DNA of 64,000 nucleotides from Streptomyces sp. LaPpAH-108 (GCF_000373625.1 NZ_KB891993.1:434001-498000); one strand, 5' to 3'; counted from the stretch's first letter, positions 8,556 through 17,131 are shown. The notes: generated by a model not told the origin, from the letters alone. Program-made: numbers and translations.

Positions 8556-9362
8556 TCAGTGCGCCGTCCATCCGCCGTCCATGACGAGGGAGGTGCCGGT
8601 GATGAAGGAGGACTGCGGGGCGCAGAGGTAGGCCACGGCCTCCGCGACCTCCTCCGGTTCGATCAGCCGCTGAAGGGCGCTGTCCTGGAGCAGGACCTCG
8701 GAGAGCACGCGGTCCTCGGGGATGCCGTGGGCGCGGGCCTGGTCGGCGATCTGCTTCTCGACCAGTGGGGTGCGCACATAGGCCGGGTTCACACAGTTCG
8801 AGGTCACGCCGTGGGGGGCGCCTTCCAGGGCGGCCGTCTTGGACAGTCCCTCCAGCCCATGTTTGGCGGCCACATAGGCGGACTTGAAGGCCGAGGCCCG
8901 CAGCCCATGGACGGAGGACACATTGACGATGCGGCCCCAGCCCTGCTCGTACATGTGGGGCAGCGCGCCCCGGATCAGCCGGAAGGGCGCCTCCAGCATC
9001 ACGGTCAGCACGGTGTGGAAGACCTCGGGCGGGAACTCCTCCAGCGGGCGCACCAGCTGGAGCCCGGCGTTGTTCACCAGGACGTCGGTGCCCGCGGCGG
9101 CCCGTTCGGCGGCGTCGAGATCGGTGAGGTCGAGGACGTGCGGGACGACCGTGCCCGTGAGGTCCCCGGCCCGCTCGGCCAGTTCGGCCAGGCCCGCCGC
9201 GTCCCGGTCCACGGCCCGGACCTCGGCCCCGGCCGCCGCGAGCCGCAGCGCGCAGGCCCGGCCGATCCCACTGGCCGCACCGGTGACGAGCGCGACACGG
9301 CCGCCGAGGTCCAGGGCGACGGAGAAGGGGCGGGGGCCGGGCTGCGGGCTGGGCGACGTCAT
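8556..9362 (-). CDS. 3-hydroxybutyrate dehydrogenase (SDR family)
   Basis: A classical short-chain dehydrogenase of 268 residues expected to oxidise 3-hydroxybutyrate to acetoacetate with NAD+. TGAASGIG at 27-34 binds the cofactor, NNAG lies at 97-100, and the catalytic Ser150, Tyr163 and Lys167 are present. The long VEKQIADQA..GI insert before the C-terminus is characteristic of hydroxybutyrate dehydrogenases and argues against a generic SDR. A 16-base perfect palindrome lies 29 bases upstream of the start and may be its operator. It is transcribed in the same direction as the PucR-type regulator 76 bases downstream. Confidence 0.85.
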   Translation of the reverse strand: MTSPSPQPGPRPFSVALDLGGRVALVTGAASGIGRACALRLAAAGAEVRAVDRDAAGLAELAERAGDLTGTVVPHVLDLTDLDAAERAAAGTDVLVNNAGLQLVRPLEEFPPEVFHTVLTVMLEAPFRLIRGALPHMYEQGWGRIVNVSSVHGLRASAFKSAYVAAKHGLEGLSKTAALEGAPHGVTSNCVNPAYVRTPLVEKQIADQARAHGIPEDRVLSEVLLQDSALQRLIEPEEVAEAVAYLCAPQSSFITGTSLVMDGGWTAH

Positions 9363-9390
9363 GTGCCGAACCCTAAGTGGAACGGATGGC

Positions 9391-9406
9391 TCACCACATG
9401 TGGTGA
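9391..9406. promoter_or_regulatory. 16-base perfect palindrome TCACCACATGTGGTGA
   Basis: A spacer-free perfect palindrome in the promoter of the hydroxybutyrate dehydrogenase gene, and also just 12 bases beyond the end of the Nudix gene. Its position suggests an operator; with no loop it is a poor terminator. It contains the CACATGTGG core that recurs in other gaps of this window. Confidence 0.5.
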
Positions 9407-9417
9407 TGACCCATACT

Positions 9418-9897
9418 TCAGCCGCTGGTCATAGGGTCGAACCATGTGGGTGCATCGGACATGGCCTGCTTGATCCGGAACAGCGCGAAGTCGTCCAGGT
9501 CGGGCAGCGCATTCACGGCGTACCAGCCGACCTCCAGCGACTCGTCGTCGTTGACCCGCGCCTCGCCCCCGGTCGCCCGGCAGCGGAAGGTGATGTCCAT
9601 GTACTGGCAGACGTCGCCGTTGCCGTAGGTGACCGGTCCCAGCGCCTGGACGAGGACGACCCGCTCCACGACGCAGTGCACGGCCGTCTCCTCGTGGACC
9701 TCCCGCACGGCGCAGGCCGCGGGCTGCTCGCCCGGCTCCGGGATGCCGCCGATCACCGACCACTCACCGGTGTCGGTGCGGCGGCCCAGGAGCACCCGGC
9801 CCGCGTCGTCGAAGACGATCGCGGTGACTCCGGGGAGCCAGAGCAGCTGGTGGCCCGCCGAGGCCCGGAGCGTACGGATGAATTCAGGTGTAGCCAT
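9418..9897 (-). CDS. Nudix hydrolase
   Basis: A 159-residue Nudix pyrophosphohydrolase that would split a nucleoside diphosphate linked to another moiety. The Nudix box spans residues 51-73 with Gly51, Glu57, and REVHEETAV at 65-73; all metal-binding glutamates are present, but the conserved glycine near the end of the box is Ala72. The N-terminal 20 residues (FIRTLRASAGHQLLWLPGV) match a streptomycete subfamily. A TAGGGT sequence on the minus strand about ten bases before the ATG could be a -10 box giving a leaderless message. It follows the lnt gene in the same direction. Confidence 0.85.
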   Translation of the reverse strand: MATPEFIRTLRASAGHQLLWLPGVTAIVFDDAGRVLLGRRTDTGEWSVIGGIPEPGEQPAACAVREVHEETAVHCVVERVVLVQALGPVTYGNGDVCQYMDITFRCRATGGEARVNDDESLEVGWYAVNALPDLDDFALFRIKQAMSDAPTWFDPMTSG

Positions 9898-9963
9898 GGG
9901 CCGACCCTATGGCCCCGCACTCCCCCGGCGGACCGCTTCGGGGGGCGTACGGCGGTCGTACGG

Positions 9964-11568
9964 CTACGCGCGACCGGCGCGTCGACCGCGCATCCCGGCG
10001 CCGATCGCCCAGCCGACGCCGCCCGCGGCGACCAGGACAAGCGCGATCTCGGGCAGCACGCCGAGGCGGGTGGCGGGCGTCTCGGAGGAGCGCAGCGGGA
10101 TCTTCTGGTCGAGGTAGGCGGGCACGAACATGCCGGTCTTCCCGGTGACCTTGCCGTCGGGCATGATGACGGCGCTGACGCCGCTGGTGACCGGCACGGT
10201 CACGGCCCTGCTGTGCTCGACGGCGCGGACGCGGGACATGGCGAGCTGCTGGTAGGTCATCTCGCTGCGGTCGAAGGTGGCGTTGTTGCTCGGCACGGAG
10301 ATCATCTGCGCGCCGTGGGTGACGGTGTCGCGCACGGCCCAGTCGAACGCGGCCTCGTAGCAGGTGGCGAGCCCGACCTCGGTGCCGTCCATGCGGAACA
10401 CGCCGGGCTTGTCGCCCCGGCTGAAGTCCTGGCGGACCATGCCGGTCCACTCGCTGTTGATCGCGCCGACGAGCGAGCGCAGCGGCAGGTACTCGCCGAA
10501 GGGCTGGATCTGCCGCTTGTCGTACGTCTGGGTCGGGCCCTTGCCCGGGGTCCACAGGATCTGCTCGTTGTAGAGCTTGCCGTTCCGCTCGACGACCGAG
10601 CCGACCGAGATCGGCACGCCGACCGCCTTGGCGGCGTCGTCGATGACGATGGCGGCGTCGGGGTAGGCGAAGGGGTCGATGTCGGAGGAGTTCTCCGGCC
10701 ACAGCACGAAGTCGGGGCGGGGCGCCTTGCCCGCCTTGATCGCGGCGGCGAGCTTGAGGGTCTCGCGCGCGTGGTAGTCGAGCACGGCCCGGCGCTGGGC
10801 GTTGAACTCCAGGCCCGAGCGGGGCACGTTGCCCTGGATGAGCGCGACCGTGGCGGTGCCGTCCTCGGCCTTGTCGCTCACCAGGGTGCGGGCGGCGACG
10901 GCGCCCACGACGGGCACGGCGACACTGAGCAGCGCGGCCACGGCGGCCGAGCGGCGTACCTCGCGGGCGCGGCGGCGCTCGGTGACGAGCCGTACCGCCT
11001 CGTACAGGCCGAAGCCGCACAGGACGACCGCGAAGCCGAGCGCCGGGGTGCCGCCCACCGCGGCGAGCGGCAGGAAGACGCCGTCCGCCTGGCCGAAGGC
11101 GATCTTGCCCCAGGGGAAGCCGCCGAAGGGCATGCGGGCGCGGACCGCCTCCCCGGCGATCCACATGGCGGCGGCCCACACCGGCCACGCGGGCAACCGG
11201 GACACGGTGGCGATGCCCGCGCCGACCAGGGCGACGAAGATGGCCTCGATGGCGACCAGCGCGAGCCAGGGACCGGGACCGACCTCCACGCCGGTCCACA
11301 CCAGCAGCGGCAGCAGGAAGCCGAGCCCGAAGAGGTAGCCGAGGCCGAGGGCCGCCTTCCAGGTCCGGCCGCGCAGCGTCCACGCGAGACCGGCGAAGGC
11401 GGGCAGGGCCAGCCACCACAGGGGGCGCGGCGGGAAGCTGAGGTACAGCAGCACACCGCACAGGGCGGAGGCGGCGGCCGGGATCAGACGCAGCAGACGG
11501 CGGCGGCCCGGCGAGACGGGCGGCCGGAGCTGTTCCGGCTGGTCCACGGAGGTTGCGGTGACGGTCAC
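9964..11568 (-). CDS. lnt: Apolipoprotein N-acyltransferase
   Basis: Integral membrane enzyme of 534 residues that N-acylates the lipidated cysteine of lipoproteins. The N-terminal half holds about six to seven transmembrane helices (residues 28-225). The nitrilase-like periplasmic domain starts at VALIQGNVP, and the catalytic residues expected from the E. coli enzyme are visible: Glu292 in LWPEN, Lys351 in YDKR, Glu359 in PFGEYLP, Cys403 and Glu405 in ATCYE. One more helix near 510-525 and a short basic tail complete it. Streptomycetes often have two Lnt proteins; which this is cannot be decided here. The start is GTG. Confidence 0.9.
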   Translation of the reverse strand: MTVTATSVDQPEQLRPPVSPGRRRLLRLIPAAASALCGVLLYLSFPPRPLWWLALPAFAGLAWTLRGRTWKAALGLGYLFGLGFLLPLLVWTGVEVGPGPWLALVAIEAIFVALVGAGIATVSRLPAWPVWAAAMWIAGEAVRARMPFGGFPWGKIAFGQADGVFLPLAAVGGTPALGFAVVLCGFGLYEAVRLVTERRRAREVRRSAAVAALLSVAVPVVGAVAARTLVSDKAEDGTATVALIQGNVPRSGLEFNAQRRAVLDYHARETLKLAAAIKAGKAPRPDFVLWPENSSDIDPFAYPDAAIVIDDAAKAVGVPISVGSVVERNGKLYNEQILWTPGKGPTQTYDKRQIQPFGEYLPLRSLVGAINSEWTGMVRQDFSRGDKPGVFRMDGTEVGLATCYEAAFDWAVRDTVTHGAQMISVPSNNATFDRSEMTYQQLAMSRVRAVEHSRAVTVPVTSGVSAVIMPDGKVTGKTGMFVPAYLDQKIPLRSSETPATRLGVLPEIALVLVAAGGVGWAIGAGMRGRRAGRA

Positions 11569-11670
11569 GCGGGGAGTCTACGGCGCGGGGTGGGACCGCT
11601 GACAGCGCGGGCCGGGCCGCCGACCTGCGCGGTCTCTCCCGTGGGTCCGGGTCGACGCACCGGCGTCCCC

Positions 11671-11790
11671 TATGTGTGGCGACACCATGTGGTCCGTTAT
11701 GTGTGGCGACACCATGTGGTCCGTCCATGTGTGGCGACACTATGGTCCGCCATGGGCGCCCCACCGTGCGGTCCACACATGTGCCGCGGC
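11671..11790. repeat. Tandem 27-base repeat array (GTGTGGCGACACCATGTGG units)
   Basis: Two exact copies of a 27-base unit occupy 11671-11697 and 11698-11724. A third, degenerate copy follows at about 11725-11749 (GTGTGGCGACAC retained), and a more diverged continuation with GGCGCCATGTG runs to about 11790. The core GTGTGGCGACAC is itself an inverted repeat. The array lies in the 430-base gap between the divergent lnt and Wzy_C-like genes, which otherwise holds no credible gene; the remainder up to 11998 is a GC-rich leader. Confidence 0.8.
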
Positions 11791-11998
11791 GCCATGTGCT
11801 CCGCGCCCCGAGCGCAAGGCCGACGGCTCACCTCCACCCGGAATCGCGACCTTCCCGCGCAACTCGTCCACAAACCGGCCATCAGCCGTTACGGTGTGGC
11901 CCAGCCTCGGCGGTGCGGCCGGTCCCGGTGCGCGTGGCGAGGCTGCGGCCACAGGTCGGGGGACCGGGTGCGAGGGGCGACGGGTGGGGTCGACGGGG

Positions 11999-13060
11999 AT
12001 GACGCGCGCGACGGAGACGGACGCGGAGCGTGCGGGGCGGAACGTTTCGGACGGGGCGGGCATGATCCTGCTCGGTCTGTGCGCGCTCTGGGCGCTGATC
12101 ACGGCGGCGATGCATGACGGGCGTCCCGAGGGGGTGCTGCTCGCGGTGCTCGCGGCGGCGGCCGGGTGCGCCACGGGACGGGTATCCGGGGCGCTGCTCC
12201 CGGTGGCGGCGCCGTGCGCGGGGGCGGCCACCGGGCTGGTCCTGGCGGTGACGACGCCCGCGCTGCTGCCCGGACCGCCGTACGCCGACCCGCTCGGGCA
12301 CACCGGTGCCACCGCTGCCGTGCTGGCGCTGGCCACCGGCGCGGCGTGCTGTGCCGCCTGGGCGACGCCCGTACCCGCGCTGAGGTCGGCGCTGTGGCTG
12401 CCGGCCGCGCTGATCGCGCTGTCCGGCGCTGTCGTGGGGTCGCCGGTGGGCTGCGTCGCGAGTGGCGCGGTGCTGCTCTGCTCGCTCGCCGCGGGCTCGA
12501 TGCCGCACCGGGGTGTCGGTGTGGCCGGTCTGGCCCTGGCGGCGGCCGGTACGGCGGGCGGGGTGTGGGCGGTGGCGGCGGGCGCGCTGCCCGGTCCTCT
12601 CGCGGAGGCGGCCACCGACCGGCTCGGTCCGTACCGCGTCCACCTGTGGCAGGACGCCCTGGGACTGGCCGGGCGGGCACCGCTGGCCGGGGTCGGCCCC
12701 GGGCACTACGGCCGGCCGGGCACCGTCGCCCCGGGTCTTCCCGCCGAGGCCGGACCGCACTCGGCTCCGTTGCAGCTGCTGGCCGAGCAGGGGCTCGTGG
12801 GGGTGCTGCTGCTCGCGGGTGTCTTCTGCTGGGTGCTGCACGCCCTGTGGCGGGCTCCGCGTCCGACCCCGGTCGTGCTGACGGCGGGTGCGGCCCTGAC
12901 GGTCCTGGCCGTCCTCGCCTCACTGGGCAACGCGCTGAGCTTCACCACCGTGACGGCGGGCGCGGGCCTGCTGGCCGGATGGGCCACGGCCCGGCCCTGG
13001 GCGGACGAGGAGCGCACGGCCCGCGAGGAAGCGGTGGCCGGGGAACGGACGAGGATCTGA
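11999..13060 (+). CDS. Wzy_C/O-antigen-ligase-like membrane protein
   Basis: A 353-residue, very hydrophobic protein with about ten membrane helices. Near residues 205-260 it has the features of the Wzy_C (O-antigen ligase/polymerase) domain: a periplasmic loop with AGVGPGHYG followed by PHSAPLQLLAEQGLVG, the usual H(S/N)..LQLLAE.G motif. Proteins of this family polymerise or transfer glycans, but many actinobacterial members are uncharacterised. ATG 11999, after a GACGGGG stretch, is preferred because upstream in-frame codons run through the repeat array and look noncoding. It is divergent from lnt and ends before a strong terminator. Confidence 0.7.
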   Translation: MTRATETDAERAGRNVSDGAGMILLGLCALWALITAAMHDGRPEGVLLAVLAAAAGCATGRVSGALLPVAAPCAGAATGLVLAVTTPALLPGPPYADPLGHTGATAAVLALATGAACCAAWATPVPALRSALWLPAALIALSGAVVGSPVGCVASGAVLLCSLAAGSMPHRGVGVAGLALAAAGTAGGVWAVAAGALPGPLAEAATDRLGPYRVHLWQDALGLAGRAPLAGVGPGHYGRPGTVAPGLPAEAGPHSAPLQLLAEQGLVGVLLLAGVFCWVLHALWRAPRPTPVVLTAGAALTVLAVLASLGNALSFTTVTAGAGLLAGWATARPWADEERTAREEAVAGERTRI

Positions 13061-13090
13061 GCGGGGGGGGCGTCACGGATGGCGGCCACA

Positions 13091-13119
13091 TGTGGGGCGC
13101 CACATGGAGGCGCCCCACA
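13091..13119. terminator. Bidirectional terminator hairpin
   Basis: TGTGGGGCGCC at 13091-13101 pairs perfectly with 13109-13119 around a seven-base loop, midway between the convergent ends of the Wzy_C-like gene and the small membrane protein gene. Confidence 0.8.
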
Positions 13120-13137
13120 CAGGCACCCCCCTCAGCC

Positions 13138-13689
13138 TCAGCGCGCCGACCCCGCCGACCCCGCCGCCCCCGCCCGCAACCGGGACCGGATGACCCGCAC
13201 CGCCGACTCCGCGTTGTCCACGGTGACGGTGAACGTATGGCCGTCCCACAGGCTCAGCTCGATGCCCTCGCCCCGGCGCACCACGACGGCCGTGCCGCGC
13301 TCCGGGCGCCAGCGGTAGCCCCAGCCGCCCCAGTGGCGCGGGGTGACATGGGGGATGAAGTCGGCGCCGACGACGTCGGACAGCGGGATGCGGCGACGGG
13401 GTACGCCCACATGGCCGCAGCGCACTTCCAGGCAGTCCTGGTCGAGGATGAGGTCCACATGGACGAAGGCGAGCGTGCCGTAGAGGACGAGCAGGCCCGC
13501 GGCGATGCAGCCGACGACGGACATGACGAGCGGGACGATGCCGGACGTCCAGGCGGACTGGACGGCCAGCGCGATACCGAGCGCCAGGCAGGCAGCGCCG
13601 ACCAGCGCCAGCAGCCATTGCACGCGGTTGGTGGCGCGACCGGTCCAGACGTCGGGGTGCGAGTCCTCGGCGTCGTGGTGCTCCCTCAT
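13138..13689 (-). CDS. Two-helix membrane protein with PH-like C-terminal domain
   Basis: A hypothetical protein of 183 residues. Two membrane helices are evident in the first half (WLLALVGAACLALGIALAV and LVMSVVGCIAAGLLVLYG), followed by a soluble region with strands such as CLEVRCGHVGVPRRRIPLSDV and an alanine/glycine tail. The arrangement (two helices, then a bacterial PH-like fold with an RIPLSDV strand) is common in actinobacterial membrane proteins of unknown role. The ATG at 13689 fits the beginning of the ordered protein; an in-frame start at 13743 is possible. The gene stands alone between two terminator-like or repeat-bearing gaps. Confidence 0.65.
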   Translation of the reverse strand: MREHHDAEDSHPDVWTGRATNRVQWLLALVGAACLALGIALAVQSAWTSGIVPLVMSVVGCIAAGLLVLYGTLAFVHVDLILDQDCLEVRCGHVGVPRRRIPLSDVVGADFIPHVTPRHWGGWGYRWRPERGTAVVVRRGEGIELSLWDGHTFTVTVDNAESAVRVIRSRLRAGAAGSAGSAR

Positions 13690-13781
13690 GCCTATGAGGT
13701 TACTCAGGTTTCGCTGCGCCGGTACCCGGTCGCGCTCGGTCACTGCTCCGGGCGGCCCACCGAGGCCGTCGGCCGCACCCC

Positions 13782-13825
13782 GTCACCACGGCGACGCGGC
13801 GCGGTCACCACCGCGACGCCACGCG
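13782..13825. repeat. Imperfect 22-base tandem duplication
   Basis: Two adjacent 22-base copies beginning GTCACCAC at 13782 and 13804 differ at three positions. They end 14 bases before the 3' end of the racemase gene. Confidence 0.6.
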
Positions 13826-13839
13826 GCGGCGAGCCGTCG

Positions 13840-14634
13840 TCACCGCCGGTCGGCCAGCCGTTCCGCGGCCGGGAGCAGGCGTCCCTCCGCGTAGTGCAGG
13901 GCGGCGGCGGGCAGCTCACCCTCGCGGCCGCTGAGGATCACGGTCAGCGTGCCCACGGCCGGGGCGCCCGGCGCGGGCTGCTCGCCGATGCGGCGCAGCG
14001 CCTGGGCGGCGATGGCACCGGCGGAGGCGTGCAGGACGAGCGGGGCGGCGCCGGGGCGCTGGACGGCGGCGCGGATGCGTTCCGCGACCAGCTCGTAGTG
14101 GGTGCAGCCGAGCACGACGGTCGTCACATCGTCGGGGGTGAGTTCGGCGGCGGCGGCGACGGCGGCCTCGATGGCGCGCTCGTCGGCGTGCTCCACTGCC
14201 TCGGCCAGGCCCCAGCAGGGCACCTCGGTGACCTGGACCCCACGGGCGAATTCCGCTATGAGTCCGCGCTGATAGGGGCTGCCGGTGGTGGCGGGGGTCG
14301 CCCAGATGGCGACGGAGCCGCCCCCGGCGGCGGCCGGCTTGATCGCCGGGACGGTGCCGATCACCGGGATGCCGGGTTCGAGGCGGGCGCGGATCGCGGG
14401 CAGGGCGTGCACGGTGGCGGTGTTGCAGCCGATGATCAGGGCGTCGGGCCGGTGGGCGGCGGCGGCCTCGGCGACGGTGAGGGCGCGGCTCGTCAGGTCC
14501 TCGGGGGTGCGCGGCCCCCAGGGCATGCCGTCGGGGTCGAGCGAGAGGACGAGATCGGCGTCGGGCCGCAGGCGACGTACCGCGGCGGTGGCCGCGAGAA
14601 GGCCGATTCCGGAGTCCATGAGCGCGATCTTCAC
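13840..14634 (-). CDS. Aspartate/glutamate racemase family protein (MurI-like)
   Basis: A cofactor-independent racemase of 264 residues, related to MurI, which makes D-glutamate for peptidoglycan. The substrate-binding MDSGIG begins at residue 6, and the two catalytic cysteines are Cys70 in IIGCNTAT and Cys177 in LGCTHY, both with the normal context. The GTG start at 14634 is forced because the protein begins directly with the KIALMDSG strand. The sequence departs from standard MurI (MDSGIG rather than FDSGVGG), so this may be a second, specialised racemase. It is divergent from the glycosyltransferase gene with a 57-base gap. Confidence 0.82.
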   Translation of the reverse strand: MKIALMDSGIGLLAATAAVRRLRPDADLVLSLDPDGMPWGPRTPEDLTSRALTVAEAAAAHRPDALIIGCNTATVHALPAIRARLEPGIPVIGTVPAIKPAAAGGGSVAIWATPATTGSPYQRGLIAEFARGVQVTEVPCWGLAEAVEHADERAIEAAVAAAAELTPDDVTTVVLGCTHYELVAERIRAAVQRPGAAPLVLHASAGAIAAQALRRIGEQPAPGAPAVGTLTVILSGREGELPAAALHYAEGRLLPAAERLADRR

Positions 14635-14691
14635 CCGGCCACCATAGTCGATGGCCCGCGCACGGGCCGTCCGGTGGGGCAGACTGCGGCC

Positions 14692-15867
14692 GTGAGCGCC
14701 ATCGAGTGGACCGCCGTCGCCTCTCTCGTCGTCTGGTGCTGGCTGCTGCTGGGCCAGGGGTTCTTCTGGCGCACCGACGTACGGCTGCCGCCCCGCCGTG
14801 AGCCGGACGTGTGGCCGTCGGTGTGCGTGGTCGTACCGGCCCGGGACGAGGCGGAGGTGCTGCCCGCGAGCCTGCCCTCGCTGCTCGCGCAGGACTATCC
14901 GGGGCGGGCCGAGGTCTTCCTGGTGGACGACGGGAGCGCCGACGGCACCGGGGAGCTGGCGCGGGAGCTGTCCCGGCGGTGCGGCGGGCTGCCGTTGACG
15001 GTGACTTCTCCGGGTGAGCCGCCCTCGGGCTGGACGGGCAAGCTGTGGGCGGTGCGGCACGGCATCGCGCTGGCCCGCGCGCGTGAGCCGGAGTATCTGC
15101 TGCTGACGGACGCCGACATCGCGCACGCGCCGGACAGTCTGCGCGCGCTGGTGGCGGCGGCCGGGACGGGCGGCTTCGATATGGTGTCGCAGATGGCGCG
15201 GCTGCGGGTGGCGAGCCCGTGGGAGCGGCTCGTGGTCCCGGCGTTCGTCTATTTCTTCGCCCAGTTGTATCCGTTCCGGTGGATCGCCCGCCGGGGCGGT
15301 CGTACGGCGGCTGCGGCGGGCGGTTGTGTGCTGCTGCGCGCGGAGGCGGCCGAGCGGGCGCGGATTCCGGACGCCATCCGGCAGGCCGTGATCGACGACG
15401 TGGCGCTGGCGCGCGCGGTGCGCGGCTCGGGCGGCCACATCTGGCTGGGCCTGGCGGACCGGGTGGACAGTGTGCGCCCCTATCCACGGCTGGGTGATCT
15501 GTGGCGGATGGTCTCGCGCAGCGCCTACGCGCAACTGCGGCACAACCCGCTGCTGCTGCTCGGCACGGTGGCCGGGCTCGCCCTGGTGTATCTGGTGCCG
15601 CCCGGCACGGTGGTGGCCGGGGCCGTGCTGGGCGACACCGCGACGACGGCCGTGGGCGCGGCGGCGTGGGCGGTGATGGCGGCCACGTACGTGCCGATGC
15701 TGCGCTACTACCGGCAGCCGCTGTGGCTCGCTCCCCTGCTGCCGTTCACGGCGTTCCTCTATCTCCTGATGACGGTGGACTCGGCGGTGCAGCACTACCG
15801 GGGTCGGGGGGCCGCGTGGAAGGGGCGCACGTACGCGCGCCCCGACGCGGTGGCCGACGAGGGCTGA
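14692..15867 (+). CDS. HpnB-like family 2 glycosyltransferase
   Basis: A 391-residue membrane-attached GT-A glycosyltransferase resembling HpnB, the enzyme often associated with hopanoid loci. An N-terminal helix is followed by VVVPARDEAEVLP, the VDDGSADGT acidic motif and LLTDADIAHAP (the DxD metal site), then a QAVIDDVALARAV acceptor motif. Several C-terminal helices (residues 290-375) anchor it. No squalene-hopene cyclase lies in the window, so a hopanoid acceptor is not established. The start GTG 14692 gives the typical length. Its stop codon lies in a 19-base duplication shared with the convergent TerD gene. Confidence 0.8.
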   Translation: MSAIEWTAVASLVVWCWLLLGQGFFWRTDVRLPPRREPDVWPSVCVVVPARDEAEVLPASLPSLLAQDYPGRAEVFLVDDGSADGTGELARELSRRCGGLPLTVTSPGEPPSGWTGKLWAVRHGIALARAREPEYLLLTDADIAHAPDSLRALVAAAGTGGFDMVSQMARLRVASPWERLVVPAFVYFFAQLYPFRWIARRGGRTAAAAGGCVLLRAEAAERARIPDAIRQAVIDDVALARAVRGSGGHIWLGLADRVDSVRPYPRLGDLWRMVSRSAYAQLRHNPLLLLGTVAGLALVYLVPPGTVVAGAVLGDTATTAVGAAAWAVMAATYVPMLRYYRQPLWLAPLLPFTAFLYLLMTVDSAVQHYRGRGAAWKGRTYARPDAVADEG

Positions 15868-15900
15868 CCGAAGGCGTCACTGCTGACCGAAGGGGTCACT
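15863..15900. repeat. 19-base tandem duplication spanning two convergent stop codons
   Basis: Copies at 15863-15881 and 15882-15900 differ at a single base. The left copy carries the stop of the glycosyltransferase and the right copy carries the stop of the TerD gene on the other strand, so the whole 28-base intergenic gap lies within the duplication. Confidence 0.85.
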
Positions 15901-17131
15901 TCCGGCCGGGAGTCCAGTTCATGCCCCACCCATAGGCCCGGTCGACGGTCCGCTGCGGGCTCATCCCCCGTTCCGGTACGAGGTAGCGGGCCTCGCGCCG
16001 GACGACGAGGTCGCCGCCCTGGTTGGTGAGCAGGGCGAGCGCGCACACGGTGGAGGGCACCGCGCATGCGTCGAGCGAGAAGTCGACGGGGGCGCCGTGC
16101 TGGGGGCGCAGGGTGACGGTGGCGTGCAGTCCGGCGAAGGAGGTGGCGCCCTCGTAGATGGTGACGAAGACCAGGATGCGGCGGAAGTCGGCGGCGTGGT
16201 CGAGGTTGACGGTGAGGTTCTCGCCGTCGGCCGAGGCGCCGGTGCGGTCGTCGCCGTCGAGGTGGATGTACGGCGGCCGGTCCAGGGCGCCGAAGGCGTT
16301 GCCGAGGGCCTGTACGACGCCCTTGCGGCCGTCGGCGAGTTCGTACAGGGCGCACAGGTCGAGGTCGAGGTTCCGTGCGGCGCCCTTGGTCCACCGGCCC
16401 GCGCGCATCAGCCAGTTGAGGTTGACCCGGAGGGCTCCGGTGGTGGCGCCCTGCTTGGCGAGCGAGACGGCGGGGGCGGCCTTCGTGAGGGTGATCCTGG
16501 CGGGGCGGGCGGCCGACTCGGGTGGCGTGCGCCGGGGTTCGGGGCCGGGCTGTGGCAACTCGGGCCCAGATTGCCGCAGTTCGGGCGTCCCGGGTTCGGG
16601 TCGCGGGGGCTCGCGGCGTGCGGTGACGCCGTACTCCTTGGCCAGTCCGTCGTGCCCGTCGGCGTAACCCTGGCCGACGGCGCGGAACTTCCAGCCGCCC
16701 TGGCGGCGGTACAGCTCGCCGAGCACGAGGGCCGTCTCCACGCTCGCGCCGGTGTGGTCGTACTGGGCGACGGCCCGGCCGTCCGCACCGGTGACCCGGA
16801 CGCCGAGGCCGGGGATCTGTCCGAAGGTGCCGCCGTCCGCCGTCGTGGTGAGGACGATCCGCTCGACGGCGTCCTCCACGCGCGCGAGGTCGACGGTGAA
16901 GACCTCGGTGGCGTGGTCGCCGTCGTGGCGCCGCTCCTCGTGGCGGACGGCGCCGGAGGGGTGTGCGGGGTGGTCGCGGGTGACGTGGTCGGCGTCGGAG
17001 CGGATCTTGCCGGATGTGAGCAGCAGGGCGGCGACCTCCGTCGCGGGGGTGCCGGGGCCCGCGCGACGGCTCGTCTCGATGCGCAGCACCGTGGTGGGTA
17101 CCGGCGTGTTCGAGCCCTTCGACATGATCAT
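15896..17131 (-). CDS. Double TerD-domain protein (tellurium-resistance family)
   Basis: A cytosolic protein of 411 residues with two TerD-type calcium-binding modules. The first spans roughly residues 1-195, with RSDADHV, VFTVDLARV and YDHTGAS..ALVLGELYRR; the second spans about 225-411, with VNLNW, DLDLCALYEL, DRTG..DGE, and FVTIYEGA. A proline/glutamate-rich linker joins them. TerD proteins are linked to tellurite, phage and stress responses, and in Streptomyces to calcium-dependent differentiation, but the biochemical role is unknown. ATG 17131 in the conserved MIMSKGSNTPVP opening is used; ATG 17143 is an alternative. It is divergent from the DUF6643 gene across a comparatively AT-rich gap. 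Confidence 0.85.
   Translation of the reverse strand: MIMSKGSNTPVPTTVLRIETSRRAGPGTPATEVAALLLTSGKIRSDADHVTRDHPAHPSGAVRHEERRHDGDHATEVFTVDLARVEDAVERIVLTTTADGGTFGQIPGLGVRVTGADGRAVAQYDHTGASVETALVLGELYRRQGGWKFRAVGQGYADGHDGLAKEYGVTARREPPRPEPGTPELRQSGPELPQPGPEPRRTPPESAARPARITLTKAAPAVSLAKQGATTGALRVNLNWLMRAGRWTKGAARNLDLDLCALYELADGRKGVVQALGNAFGALDRPPYIHLDGDDRTGASADGENLTVNLDHAADFRRILVFVTIYEGATSFAGLHATVTLRPQHGAPVDFSLDACAVPSTVCALALLTNQGGDLVVRREARYLVPERGMSPQRTVDRAYGWGMNWTPGRK

Noticed and set aside
8884..12117. A 1077-codon open frame on the plus strand across the dehydrogenase, Nudix and lnt genes
   Set aside because: It is antisense to three well-supported genes, has no recognisable domain and owes its length to the lack of stops in very GC-rich DNA.
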